Shown here piece after piece: positions 50,781 through 58,973 of a stretch of DNA of 64,000 bases. The number at the start of each line of letters is the position of its first letter. The stretch's first letter is position 1. The DNA lies in the NCBI RefSeq assembly GCF_003443735.1, contig NZ_CP031969.1, forward strand, positions 1,488,001 to 1,552,000, in the 5' to 3' direction. The translations under genes and the position numbers were made by a program. This DNA is from Streptomyces sp. CC0208. Lineage in GTDB: Bacteria; Actinomycetota; Actinomycetes; Streptomycetales; Streptomycetaceae. The notes under the pieces are model-generated. The model was not told the origin of the DNA. It did no database searches and saw only the letters and a list, made by a program, of their open reading frames with translations.

Positions 50781-51224
50781 TTACTTCTCGACCTCGGCGG
50801 CGAGCCGGTCGAGGAGGGAGTCGTAGATCCGGCCGAGGCCCTTGGGGGCGAAGGTCTTCTCGAAGAAGCCGCCGATACCGCCGGCGCCCTGCCAGGTGGT
50901 GGTCACGACGACGCGGGACTTGCCCTCGCCGGCCGGGGTGACCCGCCAGGTGGTGACCATGGAGGAGTTGCGGTCCTTCTCGACGAGCTCGCCGTCGGTG
51001 GGCTCGGTGACCTCCAGGAGGCAGTCGCGCACGCGCTTGCTGGTGGCCTGGAGCTTCCAGTGGACGAGGGTGCCCTCGCCGTCGCCGCCCTCGCGCACCT
51101 CGTACTCGCTGAACTGCTCGGGCAGCACCTTCGAGCGCGTGCCGCTGTAGTCGGCGACGGCGTCGAACACCTTCTCCGCGTCCGCCGCGACGATCCGCTC
51201 CGTAGTGGCCTCGACCTGCGCCAT
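50781..51224 (-). CDS. SRPBCC-family protein
   Basis: A 147-residue START-like protein (polyketide cyclase/dehydrase family): VEATTERIVAADAEKVFDAV, YSGTRSKVLPEQFSEYEVRE and VVVTTTWQGAGGIGGFFEKT. These bind a hydrophobic ligand in a helix-grip fold. Function unknown. GGAGGAAG precedes ATG 51224. It diverges from the radical SAM gene, with a LexA-like box in the gap. Confidence 0.85.
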   Translation of the reverse strand: MAQVEATTERIVAADAEKVFDAVADYSGTRSKVLPEQFSEYEVREGGDGEGTLVHWKLQATSKRVRDCLLEVTEPTDGELVEKDRNSSMVTTWRVTPAGEGKSRVVVTTTWQGAGGIGGFFEKTFAPKGLGRIYDSLLDRLAAEVEK

Positions 51225-51322
51225 CGACTTCCTCCAGGACTTCGGGTTCTCGGGTGTTCTCGGGCTGGGGGCAAGCCAACCACCCCCGCCTGCGGGCGCC
51301 CAAATCGGGGTTGCACAGAAAA

Positions 51323-51338
51323 TCGAACAAGTGTTTCA
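51323..51338 (+). promoter_or_regulatory. Putative LexA (SOS) box upstream of the radical SAM gene
   Basis: TCGAAC-AAGT-GTTTCA resembles the actinobacterial SOS box TCGAAC-N4-GTTCGA: the left half-site is perfect and the right differs at two inner positions. It lies 30 bases before the start of a COG1533-type (spore-photoproduct-lyase-like) gene, a sensible place for LexA control. Confidence 0.45.
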
Positions 51339-51368
51339 CTCAAGGGGCAGTGCTACCGAGGAGGCCTC

Positions 51369-52406
51369 ATGCGCTGGGAGAACCTCACCGAGTCCGCGGA
51401 ACACGGACGGGCCGACGCCGCTCTCTTCGGCGCCGACGCGGTGGTCAGCCGTACCTTCGACACACCCGAGTTCGCCGGGATCACGTTCCACGAGATCCGG
51501 GCCCGCTCGATCATCAACCGGGTGCCGGGCGCCTCCCGCATGCCCTTCGAGTGGACGGTGAACCCCTACCGGGGCTGCTCCCACGCGTGTGTGTACTGCT
51601 TCGCCCGCAAGACCCACAGCTATCTCGACCTGGACACCGGTCTCGGCTTCGACTCGCAGATCGTGGTCAAGGTGAACGCCCCCGAGCTGCTGCGCCGCCA
51701 GCTGGGCTCGCGCCGCTGGGCCGGCGACCACATAGCGATGGGCACCAACGTCGACTGCTACCAGCGCGCGGAGGGCCGCTACCGGCTGATGCCGGGCATC
51801 CTCGCCGCCCTGCGCGACCACGCGAACCCCTTCTCGATCCTGACGAAGGGCACACTGATCCTGCGCGACCTGGACCTGCTCCGGCAGGCCGCCGCGGTGA
51901 CGGACATCGGCATCTCGGTCTCGGTCGGCTTCACCGACCCGGAACTGTGGCGCACGGTGGAGCCGGGTACACCCGCCCCGGAGCGCCGCCTGGACGTCGT
52001 ACGGACACTGGGCGAGCACGGCATCGGGTGCGGGGTGCTGATGGCGCCGGTGATCCCGTTCCTGAGCGACACTCCGGCGCAGCTGCGGGCGACCGTGCGC
52101 GCGATCGCCGCCTCGGGGGCCACCTCGGTCACCCCGCTGGTGCTGCATCTGCGGCCCGGCGCCCGGGAGTGGTTCATGGCCTGGCTGAACCGGGAGCACC
52201 CGTATCTGGTACGCCGTTACGAGCGGCTCTACGCGGACGGCGCCTACGCTCCGAAGTGGTATCAGCGCCGGATCACCCGTCAGGTCCATGAGCTGGCCCA
52301 GGAGTACGGCATCGGTCCCACGGGCGCGGGGATGCCCCGGCGGATCCGGGAGCCGGAGCCCGAGGTCGAGCCGATGTCCGAACCTGTCCAACTCACGTTG
52401 ATCTGA
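51369..52406 (+). CDS. Rv2578c/SplB-like radical SAM protein
   Basis: A 345-residue radical SAM enzyme. The cluster motif is CSHACVYC (C-x3-C-x2-C) in NPYRGCSHACVYCFARKTH, about residue 70. The layout matches COG1533 (spore photoproduct lyase-like) and the actinobacterial Rv2578c family. COG1533 is labelled DNA repair photolyase, but function in actinobacteria is not established. GAGGAGG precedes ATG 51369. The C-terminus ends MSEPVQLTLI. The LexA-like box upstream hints at a DNA-damage role. Confidence 0.9.
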   Translation: MRWENLTESAEHGRADAALFGADAVVSRTFDTPEFAGITFHEIRARSIINRVPGASRMPFEWTVNPYRGCSHACVYCFARKTHSYLDLDTGLGFDSQIVVKVNAPELLRRQLGSRRWAGDHIAMGTNVDCYQRAEGRYRLMPGILAALRDHANPFSILTKGTLILRDLDLLRQAAAVTDIGISVSVGFTDPELWRTVEPGTPAPERRLDVVRTLGEHGIGCGVLMAPVIPFLSDTPAQLRATVRAIAASGATSVTPLVLHLRPGAREWFMAWLNREHPYLVRRYERLYADGAYAPKWYQRRITRQVHELAQEYGIGPTGAGMPRRIREPEPEVEPMSEPVQLTLI

Positions 52407-52541
52407 GAGCGTTCGAGCGCATCGGACTGCCCAATCGGGTCAACTATCGTCAGAACAGGTTCTTCCGGGCGCACTTTCCGGGACGATGCGGCAGGGACCG
52501 TGACCCGCGCGGTCCGGAACCCTCCGTCCTGGGAGGACCCC

Positions 52542-54119
52542 ATGAGAAAACGCGCAGCCGTGCTGTGCGGTGCCGCGGTCGTCGTGGCCGGGACCTTCAC
52601 CTCGGTCCCCGCCGACGCCAGCGCCCCTCACACCACACCATCCGTCCACGCCGCGAAGCTCACCTGGAAGAAATGCGGCACCGCCGACTACCCGACGCTT
52701 CAGTGCGCGTCCCTCAAGGTGCCGCTCGATCACGCGAACCCGGGCGGGCAGCAGATCACCCTCGCGCTGTCCCGGGTCCCGCACACCGCGAAGAAGTACC
52801 AGGGCCCCCTGCTGGTCAACCCCGGCGGCCCCGGCGGCAGCGGTCTGACGTTCGCCGGGTTCATCGCCTCGGGCCTGCCCAAGGCCGTCGCGGCCCAGTA
52901 CGACGTCATCGGCTTCGACCCGCGCGGGGTGGGCAAGAGCAAGCCCGCCCTCGACTGCAAGCCGGGTCACTTCAACCCGGTGCGCCCGAACTCCGTGCCG
53001 AGCACACCCGCGATCGAGAGGGCCAACCTCAAGCGCGCCCAGTCCTTCGCCGCCGCCTGCGGCCGGAAGTACGCGAGCGTGCTGCCGTACATCGACACCA
53101 TCAGTGCCGTTCGGGACATGGACTCGATCCGCCAGGCCCTCGGCGCCAGGAGGATCAACTACTTCGGTTACTCGTACGGCACCTACCTGGGCGCGGTCTA
53201 CGCGAAGCTCTTCCCGCACCAGGTGCGCCGCCTGGTCCTGGACTCGATCGTCGACCCGACCGGCGTCTGGTACGACGACAACCTCGCCCAGGACTACGCC
53301 TTCAACGACCGGCACCGCGCACTGATGGCCTGGATCGCCAAGTACGACACCACGTACAAGCTCGGCACCGACCCGGAGAGGATCGAGGCCAAGTGGTACG
53401 CGATGCGGGCGGCCCTCGCCAAGAAGCCCGCGGGCGGCAAGGTCGGCGCCTCCGAGCTGGAGGACACCTTCATCCCGGGCGGCTACTACAACGGCTACTG
53501 GCCCTACCTGGCCGAGGCGTTCGCGGCGTACGTGAACCACAAGGACACCGACCCGCTGGTCGAGGCGTACGAGAACTTCGCCGCCGTCGACGCCTCCGGG
53601 GACAACGGCTACAGCATCTACACCTCGGTGCAGTGCCGTGACGCCTCCTGGCCGCGCGACTGGCGCCAGTGGCAGAAGGACAACTGGGACGTGTACGAGA
53701 AGGCGCCGTTCATGGCCTGGAACAACGCCTGGTACAACGCACCGTGCGCGTTCTGGCCCACGAAGTCGCTGAGCCCGGTGAACATCGCCAACGGCAAGCT
53801 GCCGCCGGTTCTGCTCTTCCAGGCGACGAACGACGCGGCCACCCCGTACGAGGGCGGTGTCACGGTGCACCGGCTGCTGGCGGGCTCCAGTCTCGTCGTC
53901 GAGGAGGGCGGCGGGAACCACGGCGTCACGCTCAGCGGGAACACGTGCCTGGACACGTACCTGGCCACGTATCTGACCGACGGCAAGGTGCCGCGTGGCG
54001 GCGGCGAGGCCGACGCGGTCTGCCAGGCGCTGCCCGATCCGAAACCGCTGACCGCCAAGGCGGCGTCGACATCCTCGCGCGGCGCGGCGCTGCACCGGCT
54101 GCTCGGCTCCCGCGGCTGA
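52542..54119 (+). CDS. Secreted tripeptidyl-aminopeptidase-like alpha/beta hydrolase
   Basis: A 525-residue exported peptidase of the Streptomyces Tap/SlpD/SlpE group. It has a signal peptide (MRKRAAVLCGAAVVVAGTFT, cleaved near ADASA), the oxyanion loop VNPGGPGGSGLTFA, the nucleophile elbow YFGYSYGTYLG, Asp in LLFQATNDAATPY and His in EEGGGNHGV. It removes peptides from the N-termini of extracellular proteins. GGGAGG lies five bases before ATG 52542. It is a single-gene unit. Confidence 0.9.
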   Translation: MRKRAAVLCGAAVVVAGTFTSVPADASAPHTTPSVHAAKLTWKKCGTADYPTLQCASLKVPLDHANPGGQQITLALSRVPHTAKKYQGPLLVNPGGPGGSGLTFAGFIASGLPKAVAAQYDVIGFDPRGVGKSKPALDCKPGHFNPVRPNSVPSTPAIERANLKRAQSFAAACGRKYASVLPYIDTISAVRDMDSIRQALGARRINYFGYSYGTYLGAVYAKLFPHQVRRLVLDSIVDPTGVWYDDNLAQDYAFNDRHRALMAWIAKYDTTYKLGTDPERIEAKWYAMRAALAKKPAGGKVGASELEDTFIPGGYYNGYWPYLAEAFAAYVNHKDTDPLVEAYENFAAVDASGDNGYSIYTSVQCRDASWPRDWRQWQKDNWDVYEKAPFMAWNNAWYNAPCAFWPTKSLSPVNIANGKLPPVLLFQATNDAATPYEGGVTVHRLLAGSSLVVEEGGGNHGVTLSGNTCLDTYLATYLTDGKVPRGGGEADAVCQALPDPKPLTAKAASTSSRGAALHRLLGSRG

Positions 54120-54158
54120 GCGTCCGAGGCTCCTTCGGGGACCGGAACTGTCAGTGGC

Positions 54159-54432
54159 GTGGTCCACCATGGACGCAGTGAGCTGACCAGGATTCCCGCC
54201 CCCGACGGGGTGGCCCCCGCGGCCCAGTACTCCCACGTGGTGCTGGGCCGCGGCCGCTTCGTGGCGGTCTCGGGCCAGGTCTTCGAGAACCTCCGGCGCT
54301 GTCCGGCCGCCGCCGGAGCGACCTTCGACGACGTCCTCAAACTCACCTACTCCGTCACGGACATGGCCCACCTGCCGGCGATCCGAGCGGCCCGCGCCGC
54401 GCACAGAGGCGTTCGCGGTGCTGCGGGAGTAA
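54159..54432 (+). pseudogene. RidA (YjgF) family gene with two internal deletions
   Basis: The family start SELTRIPAPDGVAPAAQYSH and VVLGRGRFVAVSGQ are intact, followed directly by VFENLRRCPAAAGATFDDVL and KLTYSVTDMAHLPAIRAARA. The usual LALDEDG..AQAR stretch (about 20 residues) between GQ and VFEN is missing. After AIRAARAAH the sequence jumps to the family C-terminus, EAFAVLRE then stop, in another frame. The conserved arginine of the active site has been lost with that stretch. Remaining start codon context is poor. Confidence 0.75.
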
Positions 54433-54473
54433 ATCGAAGGCCGTCGGGGGCGGTGGCTGCCTAGGGTGCCGTC

Positions 54474-54924
54474 ATGGACGACCCTCTCCTCATCCGCGAG
54501 ATGACCCTCGCCGACTGCGACCGCGTCGCCGAGATCCGGATCCGGGGCTGGCAGAGCGCGTACCGGGGCCTCATGCCTCAGCCGTTCCTCGACGCGCTCA
54601 GTGTGAGAGAGGACGCCGAGCGCCGCCGGGCCCGGTTCGGGCAGGGCGGCGCCGCCGTGGTGGACCTGGTCGCCGAGCGGGACGGCGAGATCCTCGGCTG
54701 GGCCTGCCACGGCCCCTACCGCGACGGCGACATCCGCACCGAGGACGCCGAGTTGTACGCGATCTACGTGGACCCGCGGCGGTACGGCAGCGGTCTCGGA
54801 CACGCCCTGCTCCAGGAGTCCGTACGCCGCTGCGCGACTGCCGGCCGACGGTGCCGAGGACCCCTACGACGTGGACGGCGTCCTCGTGCCCGAGGTGCGG
54901 TACCTGAAGGACCTGTCCCTGTGA
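54474..54924 (+). pseudogene. GNAT acetyltransferase gene broken by an internal deletion
   Basis: The first 125 codons read as a normal GNAT protein (IREMTLADCDRVAEIRIRGW, AELYAIYVDPRRYGSGLGHA, LLQESVRRC). Then the frame shifts: the next 29 codons in another frame read PADGAEDPYDVDGVLVPEVR, YLKDLSL and stop, which is the expected C-terminus. The strand and helix between, normally something like LWVLKENARARRFYERAGF, are missing. It starts 42 bases after the RidA pseudogene. Confidence 0.8.
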
Positions 54925-54928
54925 CACC

Positions 54929-55504
54929 TCACCTCTGCCGGGGGATCCGCGCGAGCGCCCGCACCGCCGCCTCCGCCAGCGACGGATGCGCGAGAGCCTC
55001 GTGCAGTACGGGTCTGGCCCGGGCGTCGGCCAGCGTGCCGAGCCCCTCCACGCAGGCGAGCGCCACGCGGCGGTAGGGATCGCGCGGGTGCAGTCGGCGC
55101 TCCAGTGTGGTGATGAGGGCGGGCACGGACTCGGGGGCGCGCAGTTCGGCCAGCAGCCGGACCGGGTGCAGGGCGTAGGCGACCCTCAGTTCGTTGGTGG
55201 CGAGGGCGGCGGCCGCGCGGGCCGTGCGCGGGTCGTCGAGCCGCGCGAGGGCGTACGCGGCGGCGGCGCAGCGCGGCGGATCGCGGTGGTTGAGGAGCAG
55301 GACGAGCGACTCGAAGGCCCGGCGGTCCCCGGCGAGGCCGAGCCGGAACGCGGCCAGTTCCCGGGCCCACAACGGCTGTCCGGGTTCGGTGAGCACTCCG
55401 GCCAGCTCGTCCGGGTCCTCGGTCGCCACCAGACGGTCGAAGGCGGCCGACGCTCCCGACTCCCGCCGTAAGCGCTCCGTGAGCGATCGCAACTCTTCGT
55501 CCAT
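54929..55504 (-). CDS. HEAT-repeat protein
   Basis: A 191-residue all-helical protein with four to five HEAT/PBS-lyase-type repeats (GQPLWARELAAFRLGLAGDR, RCAAAAYALARLDDPRTARA, DPYRRVALACVEGLGTLADA, SLAEAAVRALARIP). It has no catalytic motif and is likely a protein-protein interaction scaffold. It begins MDEELRSLTERLRRE. It converges with the broken GNAT gene, four bases apart. Confidence 0.78.
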   Translation of the reverse strand: MDEELRSLTERLRRESGASAAFDRLVATEDPDELAGVLTEPGQPLWARELAAFRLGLAGDRRAFESLVLLLNHRDPPRCAAAAYALARLDDPRTARAAAALATNELRVAYALHPVRLLAELRAPESVPALITTLERRLHPRDPYRRVALACVEGLGTLADARARPVLHEALAHPSLAEAAVRALARIPRQR

Positions 55505-55880
55505 GAACCCGAGGTTAGGCGGCCCGCCCGGGGCGCGGGACGTACATCACAAATCCGGGGGCTGGCGCGCTCGTTACCCACCGGTTAAGCTCAGACGAGC
55601 GAGTTACCCACTCGCGGAACTCCTTGCGGTGGCCTGGTGACGCAGCCGCCGTGAGAGCAGTCGGTTCGGTACCTCAGGTACCACCAGTACGACCCGGCCT
55701 GGGACAGGGCCGGTCGGATCCACCGTTCTCCGGGCCTGTGCAAGGCCTGTGACGACGGCCCGGGCGTGTGCGCTCGCAGCCCGGCAACACCCGCACGCAG
55801 CAGTTCCTCACGCACCCGGTGCGCCCCTCGGCGTACCGGGTCGCGTTCCCAGTCGTCACCCTCATTCCTGGAGTTCCGCG
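55505..55880. other. 376-base intergenic region upstream of the 3-hydroxyacyl-CoA dehydrogenase
   Basis: No gene or RNA is recognisable here. It contains two copies of GTTACCCAC exactly 30 bases apart (55573 and 55603), the second inside the inverted repeat CGAGT-TACCC-ACTCG (55600-55614); a GGTACC-TCA-GGTACC pair (about 55668-55682); and CCGGCC-type hairpin sequence near 55697. The repeats look like sites for a regulator of the downstream gene, possibly the TetR protein at 57847, but this is a guess. Confidence 0.5.
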
Positions 55881-57686
55881 ATGGCCACTCCCCTGTCCGA
55901 CCCCTCTCTGTCCCCTCTCCAGACGATCGCCGTCGTGGGCCTCGGCACCATGGGCACCGGTATCGCCGAGGTCCTCGCCAGGGCCGGCCGCAATGTCGTC
56001 GGCATCGACATCAGCGAGGCACAGACCGCCAAGGCCGTCGCCACCCTGGAGACCGCGACGGCCCGTGCCGTGGAGCGCGGCCGGCTCACCGAGCAGGAGC
56101 GCGCGGACGTCCTCGCCCGCGTCCACGTCTCCACCGACCTGCGGGCGGCTGCCGACGCCGGCCTCGTCATCGAGGTGGCTCCGGAGTCGTACGAGATCAA
56201 GCACCAGATCTTCCGCGAACTCGACGGGATCGTGCGCCCCGAGACGATCCTCGCGACCGGCACCAACGCCCTGTCGGTGACCCGGCTGGCCGCCGACTCG
56301 GCCCGCCCGGAGCGGGTGCTGGGCCTGCACTTCTTCAACCCGGCGCCCGCGATGAAGCTGGTCGAGGTCGTCTCCTCGGTGCTCACCGCCCCGGCGGCCG
56401 TCACCGCGGTCACCGACCTCGCCCTCGATCTCGGCAAGGAGCCCGTCGCGGTCGGCGACCGGCCCGGTTTCGTCGCCGACGGGCTGCTGTTCGGCTACCT
56501 CAACCAGGCGGCCGCGATGTACGAGGCGAAGTACGCCTCCCGCGAGGACATCGACGCGGCGATGCGGCTCGGCTGCGGTCTGCCCATGGGCCCGCTCGCC
56601 CTGCTCGACCTGATCGGCGTGGACACCGCCCGCACCGTCCTGGAGGCCATGTACGCCGAGTCCCAGGACCGGCTGCACGCCCCCGCCCCGATCCTCAAGC
56701 AGCTCAGCGAGGCGGGCCTGACCGGCCGTAAGTCGGGACGCGGCTTCTACACGTACGAGGCTCCGGGCAGCGCGACGGTCGTGCGGGACGCGCTGACACC
56801 CTCGGAGAGCTCCGCGCAGGCCCAGGGCCGCGAGGTCCGTTCCGTCGGGGTCGCGGGCTCCGGGACCATGGCGTCCGGTATCGCGGAGGTCTTCGCCAAG
56901 GCCGGGTACGACGTCGTGCTCGCCGCCCGCAGCGAGGAGAAGGCGCAGACGGCCAAGGCCCGTATCGGCAAGTCTCTTTCGCGCTCTGTCGACAAGGGCC
57001 GCATGACCGCCGAGGCCGCCGCGCAGACCCTGGACCGGATCACCGCGGCGGGCTCCTACGAGGCGTTCGCGGACGTCGACCTGGCCGTCGAGGCCGTCGC
57101 CGAGGACCTGGAGATCAAGCGGCAGCTGTTCCAGGCCCTGGACAAGGTCTGCAAGCCGGGCGCGGTCCTGGCCACCACGACCTCCTCGCTGCCCGTCGTC
57201 GCCTGTGCCCGTGCCACCTCGCGCCCGCAGGACGTGATCGGCATGCACTTCTTCAACCCGGCGCCCGCGATGAAGCTGGTCGAGGTCGTCCGCACGGTCC
57301 TGACGGCCGAGGACGTCCACGCGACGGTCCGCGAGGTCTGCGGCAGGATCAGGAAGCACGCGGTGGACTGCGGTGACCGCGCGGGCTTCATCGTGAACGC
57401 CCTGCTGTTCCCGTACCTCAACAACGCGATCAAGATGGTGCAGGAGCACTACGCGTCGCTCGACGACATCGACGCGGCGATGAAGCTGGGCGGCGGCTAT
57501 CCGATGGGCCCCTTCGAGCTGCTGGACGTCGTCGGCCTGGACGTCTCGCTTGCGATCGAGAAGGTCCTGCACCGCGAGTTCCGCGACCCGGGTCTGGCTC
57601 CGGCCCCGCTCCTGGAGCACCTGGTGGCAGCCGGCTGCCTCGGCCGCAAGACCGGCCGTGGCTTCCGCGAATATGCCCGCCGCTGA
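55881..57686 (+). CDS. Duplicated-domain 3-hydroxyacyl-CoA dehydrogenase
   Basis: A 601-residue protein made of two tandem copies of a 3-hydroxybutyryl-CoA dehydrogenase (about 290 residues each). Copy 1 has VVGLGTMGTGIAEVLARAG and HFFNPAPAMKLVEVV; copy 2 has VAGSGTMASGIAEVFAKAG and again HFFNPAPAMKLVEVV, with FIVNALLFPYLNNAI and GGYPMGPFELLDVVGLD. Both copies keep the catalytic His in HFFNP and the nucleotide loop. It reduces acetoacetyl-CoA in butyrate, PHB or ethylmalonyl-CoA metabolism. GGAG lies seven bases before ATG 55881. The TetR regulator gene follows at 57847. Confidence 0.92.
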   Translation: MATPLSDPSLSPLQTIAVVGLGTMGTGIAEVLARAGRNVVGIDISEAQTAKAVATLETATARAVERGRLTEQERADVLARVHVSTDLRAAADAGLVIEVAPESYEIKHQIFRELDGIVRPETILATGTNALSVTRLAADSARPERVLGLHFFNPAPAMKLVEVVSSVLTAPAAVTAVTDLALDLGKEPVAVGDRPGFVADGLLFGYLNQAAAMYEAKYASREDIDAAMRLGCGLPMGPLALLDLIGVDTARTVLEAMYAESQDRLHAPAPILKQLSEAGLTGRKSGRGFYTYEAPGSATVVRDALTPSESSAQAQGREVRSVGVAGSGTMASGIAEVFAKAGYDVVLAARSEEKAQTAKARIGKSLSRSVDKGRMTAEAAAQTLDRITAAGSYEAFADVDLAVEAVAEDLEIKRQLFQALDKVCKPGAVLATTTSSLPVVACARATSRPQDVIGMHFFNPAPAMKLVEVVRTVLTAEDVHATVREVCGRIRKHAVDCGDRAGFIVNALLFPYLNNAIKMVQEHYASLDDIDAAMKLGGGYPMGPFELLDVVGLDVSLAIEKVLHREFRDPGLAPAPLLEHLVAAGCLGRKTGRGFREYARR

Positions 57687-57810
57687 GCACGTCGGCGACT
57701 GGTTCACCGACGGCGAGGACTGGGGCGGACTGCTCGATCCGGGCAGTCCTCCCCCGCCCGCGAGACCTGGCGGCTCCCCGCCGGCCCGGGGCGGGACAAA
57801 CCCCGGACAC

Positions 57811-57826
57811 GCGCACCAACCTGCGC
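57811..57826. promoter_or_regulatory. Possible TetR operator upstream of the TetR gene
   Basis: GCGCA-CCAACC-TGCGC, a five-base inverted repeat with six-base spacer, 20 bases before the TetR start. TetR proteins commonly bind such repeats in their own promoters. It is short and could be chance in a GC-rich region. Confidence 0.3.
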
Positions 57827-57846
57827 ACATGCAGTACGTTCGGGTC

Positions 57847-58662
57847 ATGCCCCAGCCCGCCAAGTCGTCCCGTACACCAGCCACGCCCGATGCGCCGGAG
57901 AGTGCCGCAGGAAATCGTGCGGCCGCCCAGCGGCTCAAGATGCGCCGAGAGCTGGCCGCCGCCGCGATGGAGCTGTTCTCCACCAAGGGGTACGAGGCGA
58001 CGACCGTCGACGAGATCGCGGCCGCGGCCGGTGTCGCCCGCCGCACCTTCTTCCGCCACTTCCGCTCCAAGGAAGAGGCGATCTTCCCCGACCACGACGA
58101 CACCCTGATCCGGGCGGAGGCCGTGCTGAACGCGGCCCCCGCGCACGAGCACCCGCTCGACACGGTGTGCCGCGGCATCAAGGAAGTCATGAAGATGTAC
58201 GCGGCCCGGCCGGAGATCTCGGTCGCCCGCTACAAGCTGACGCGCGAGGTGCCGACGCTGCGGGAGGCGGAGATCGCCTCGGTGGCCCGCTACGAGCGGC
58301 TGTTCACGCGGTATCTGCTCGGGCACTTCGACGAGCACGCGCACGACGACGACGCGAACGACGACCCCCTGCTGGCGGAGGTCGCCGCGTCGGCCGTGGT
58401 CACCGCGCACAACCATGTGCTGCGGCGGTGGCTCCGGGCCGGCGGGCAGGGGGACGTGGAGGCGCAGCTGGACCACGCCTTCGCGATCGTGCGCAAGACC
58501 TTCGGGACCGGGATCGGGGCGGGCCGCACCGCGACCGCTCAGCCGCCGACCGCCGCGACGGTCTCCACCCAGGGCGAGGTCCTGGTCGCGCTCGCCCGCA
58601 CCGACGCGCCGCTGGACGAGGTCATGCGCACCATCGAGCAGGCACTCAAGGAGCATTCCTGA
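57847..58662 (+). CDS. TetR-family transcriptional regulator
   Basis: A 271-residue TetR regulator. The helix-turn-helix is AMELFSTKGYEATTVDEIAA with GVARRTFFRHFRSKEEAIFP, followed by a ligand domain (VMKMYAARPEISVARYKLTR). The position after the 3-hydroxyacyl-CoA dehydrogenase, as I recall from the S. coelicolor ccr region, suggests it senses a CoA-linked metabolite. An in-frame ATG at 57674, overlapping the dehydrogenase, could start a longer form with an acidic leader (VGDWFTDGEDWGG); the ATG at 57847 is the conventional choice but has a weak ribosome site. Confidence 0.88.
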   Translation: MPQPAKSSRTPATPDAPESAAGNRAAAQRLKMRRELAAAAMELFSTKGYEATTVDEIAAAAGVARRTFFRHFRSKEEAIFPDHDDTLIRAEAVLNAAPAHEHPLDTVCRGIKEVMKMYAARPEISVARYKLTREVPTLREAEIASVARYERLFTRYLLGHFDEHAHDDDANDDPLLAEVAASAVVTAHNHVLRRWLRAGGQGDVEAQLDHAFAIVRKTFGTGIGAGRTATAQPPTAATVSTQGEVLVALARTDAPLDEVMRTIEQALKEHS

Positions 58663-58674
58663 CGTACACGTCAA

Positions 58675-58712
58675 GGGGCCGGTACCGGGAAAACCCGGTA
58701 CCGGCCCCTTTT
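58675..58712 (+). terminator. Perfect rho-independent terminator after the TetR gene
   Basis: GGGGCCGGTACCGGG, AAAA loop, the exact complement CCCGGTACCGGCCCC, then TTTT. A 15-pair stem with a tetraloop and T run, 12 bases after the TetR stop: the best intrinsic terminator in the window. It separates the dehydrogenase-TetR unit from the polysaccharide operon. Confidence 0.9.
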
Positions 58713-58973
58713 CGCGTTCGAAGAAAAGTTTCTCTTCGAACTCTTCGCCAAGGATGCCCCAGCTCCTTCGCGATCTTCACCGAAAATCCCGCTCGTGGTC
58801 CGACGGCATGGCAGGCTTTCCGATCGTCGGACAGAAGACCCACGGGCCCGGGGAGGCCTGCGGTCTCGGCGTGAACACCGGAAAAAGCCTCGGGGAACAG
58901 GGGAATGAGGCTCGGTGCGCGCCCTCACAGTCCTTTCGCCGCCTGCCCGCGGCATTTCTCAGGGGGGATTACC
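58713..58973 (+). promoter_or_regulatory. Leader region of the polysaccharide operon with inverted repeat
   Basis: This 261-base leader is less GC-rich than its surroundings. It contains GTTCGAAGA-N8-TCTTCGAAC at 58716-58741, a perfect nine-base inverted repeat just past the terminator, of operator form, and GCCTC-N15-GAGGC at about 58887-58911. GGAAC (58894-58898) followed 16 bases on by GTG (58915-58917) is one base away from the SigE-type consensus GGAAC-N16-GTC; this is speculative. I see no tRNA or known riboswitch. Confidence 0.4.

Noticed and set aside
58887-58911. Riboswitch in the polysaccharide operon leader
   Set aside because: Only short hairpins are visible and none fits a riboswitch consensus I know.
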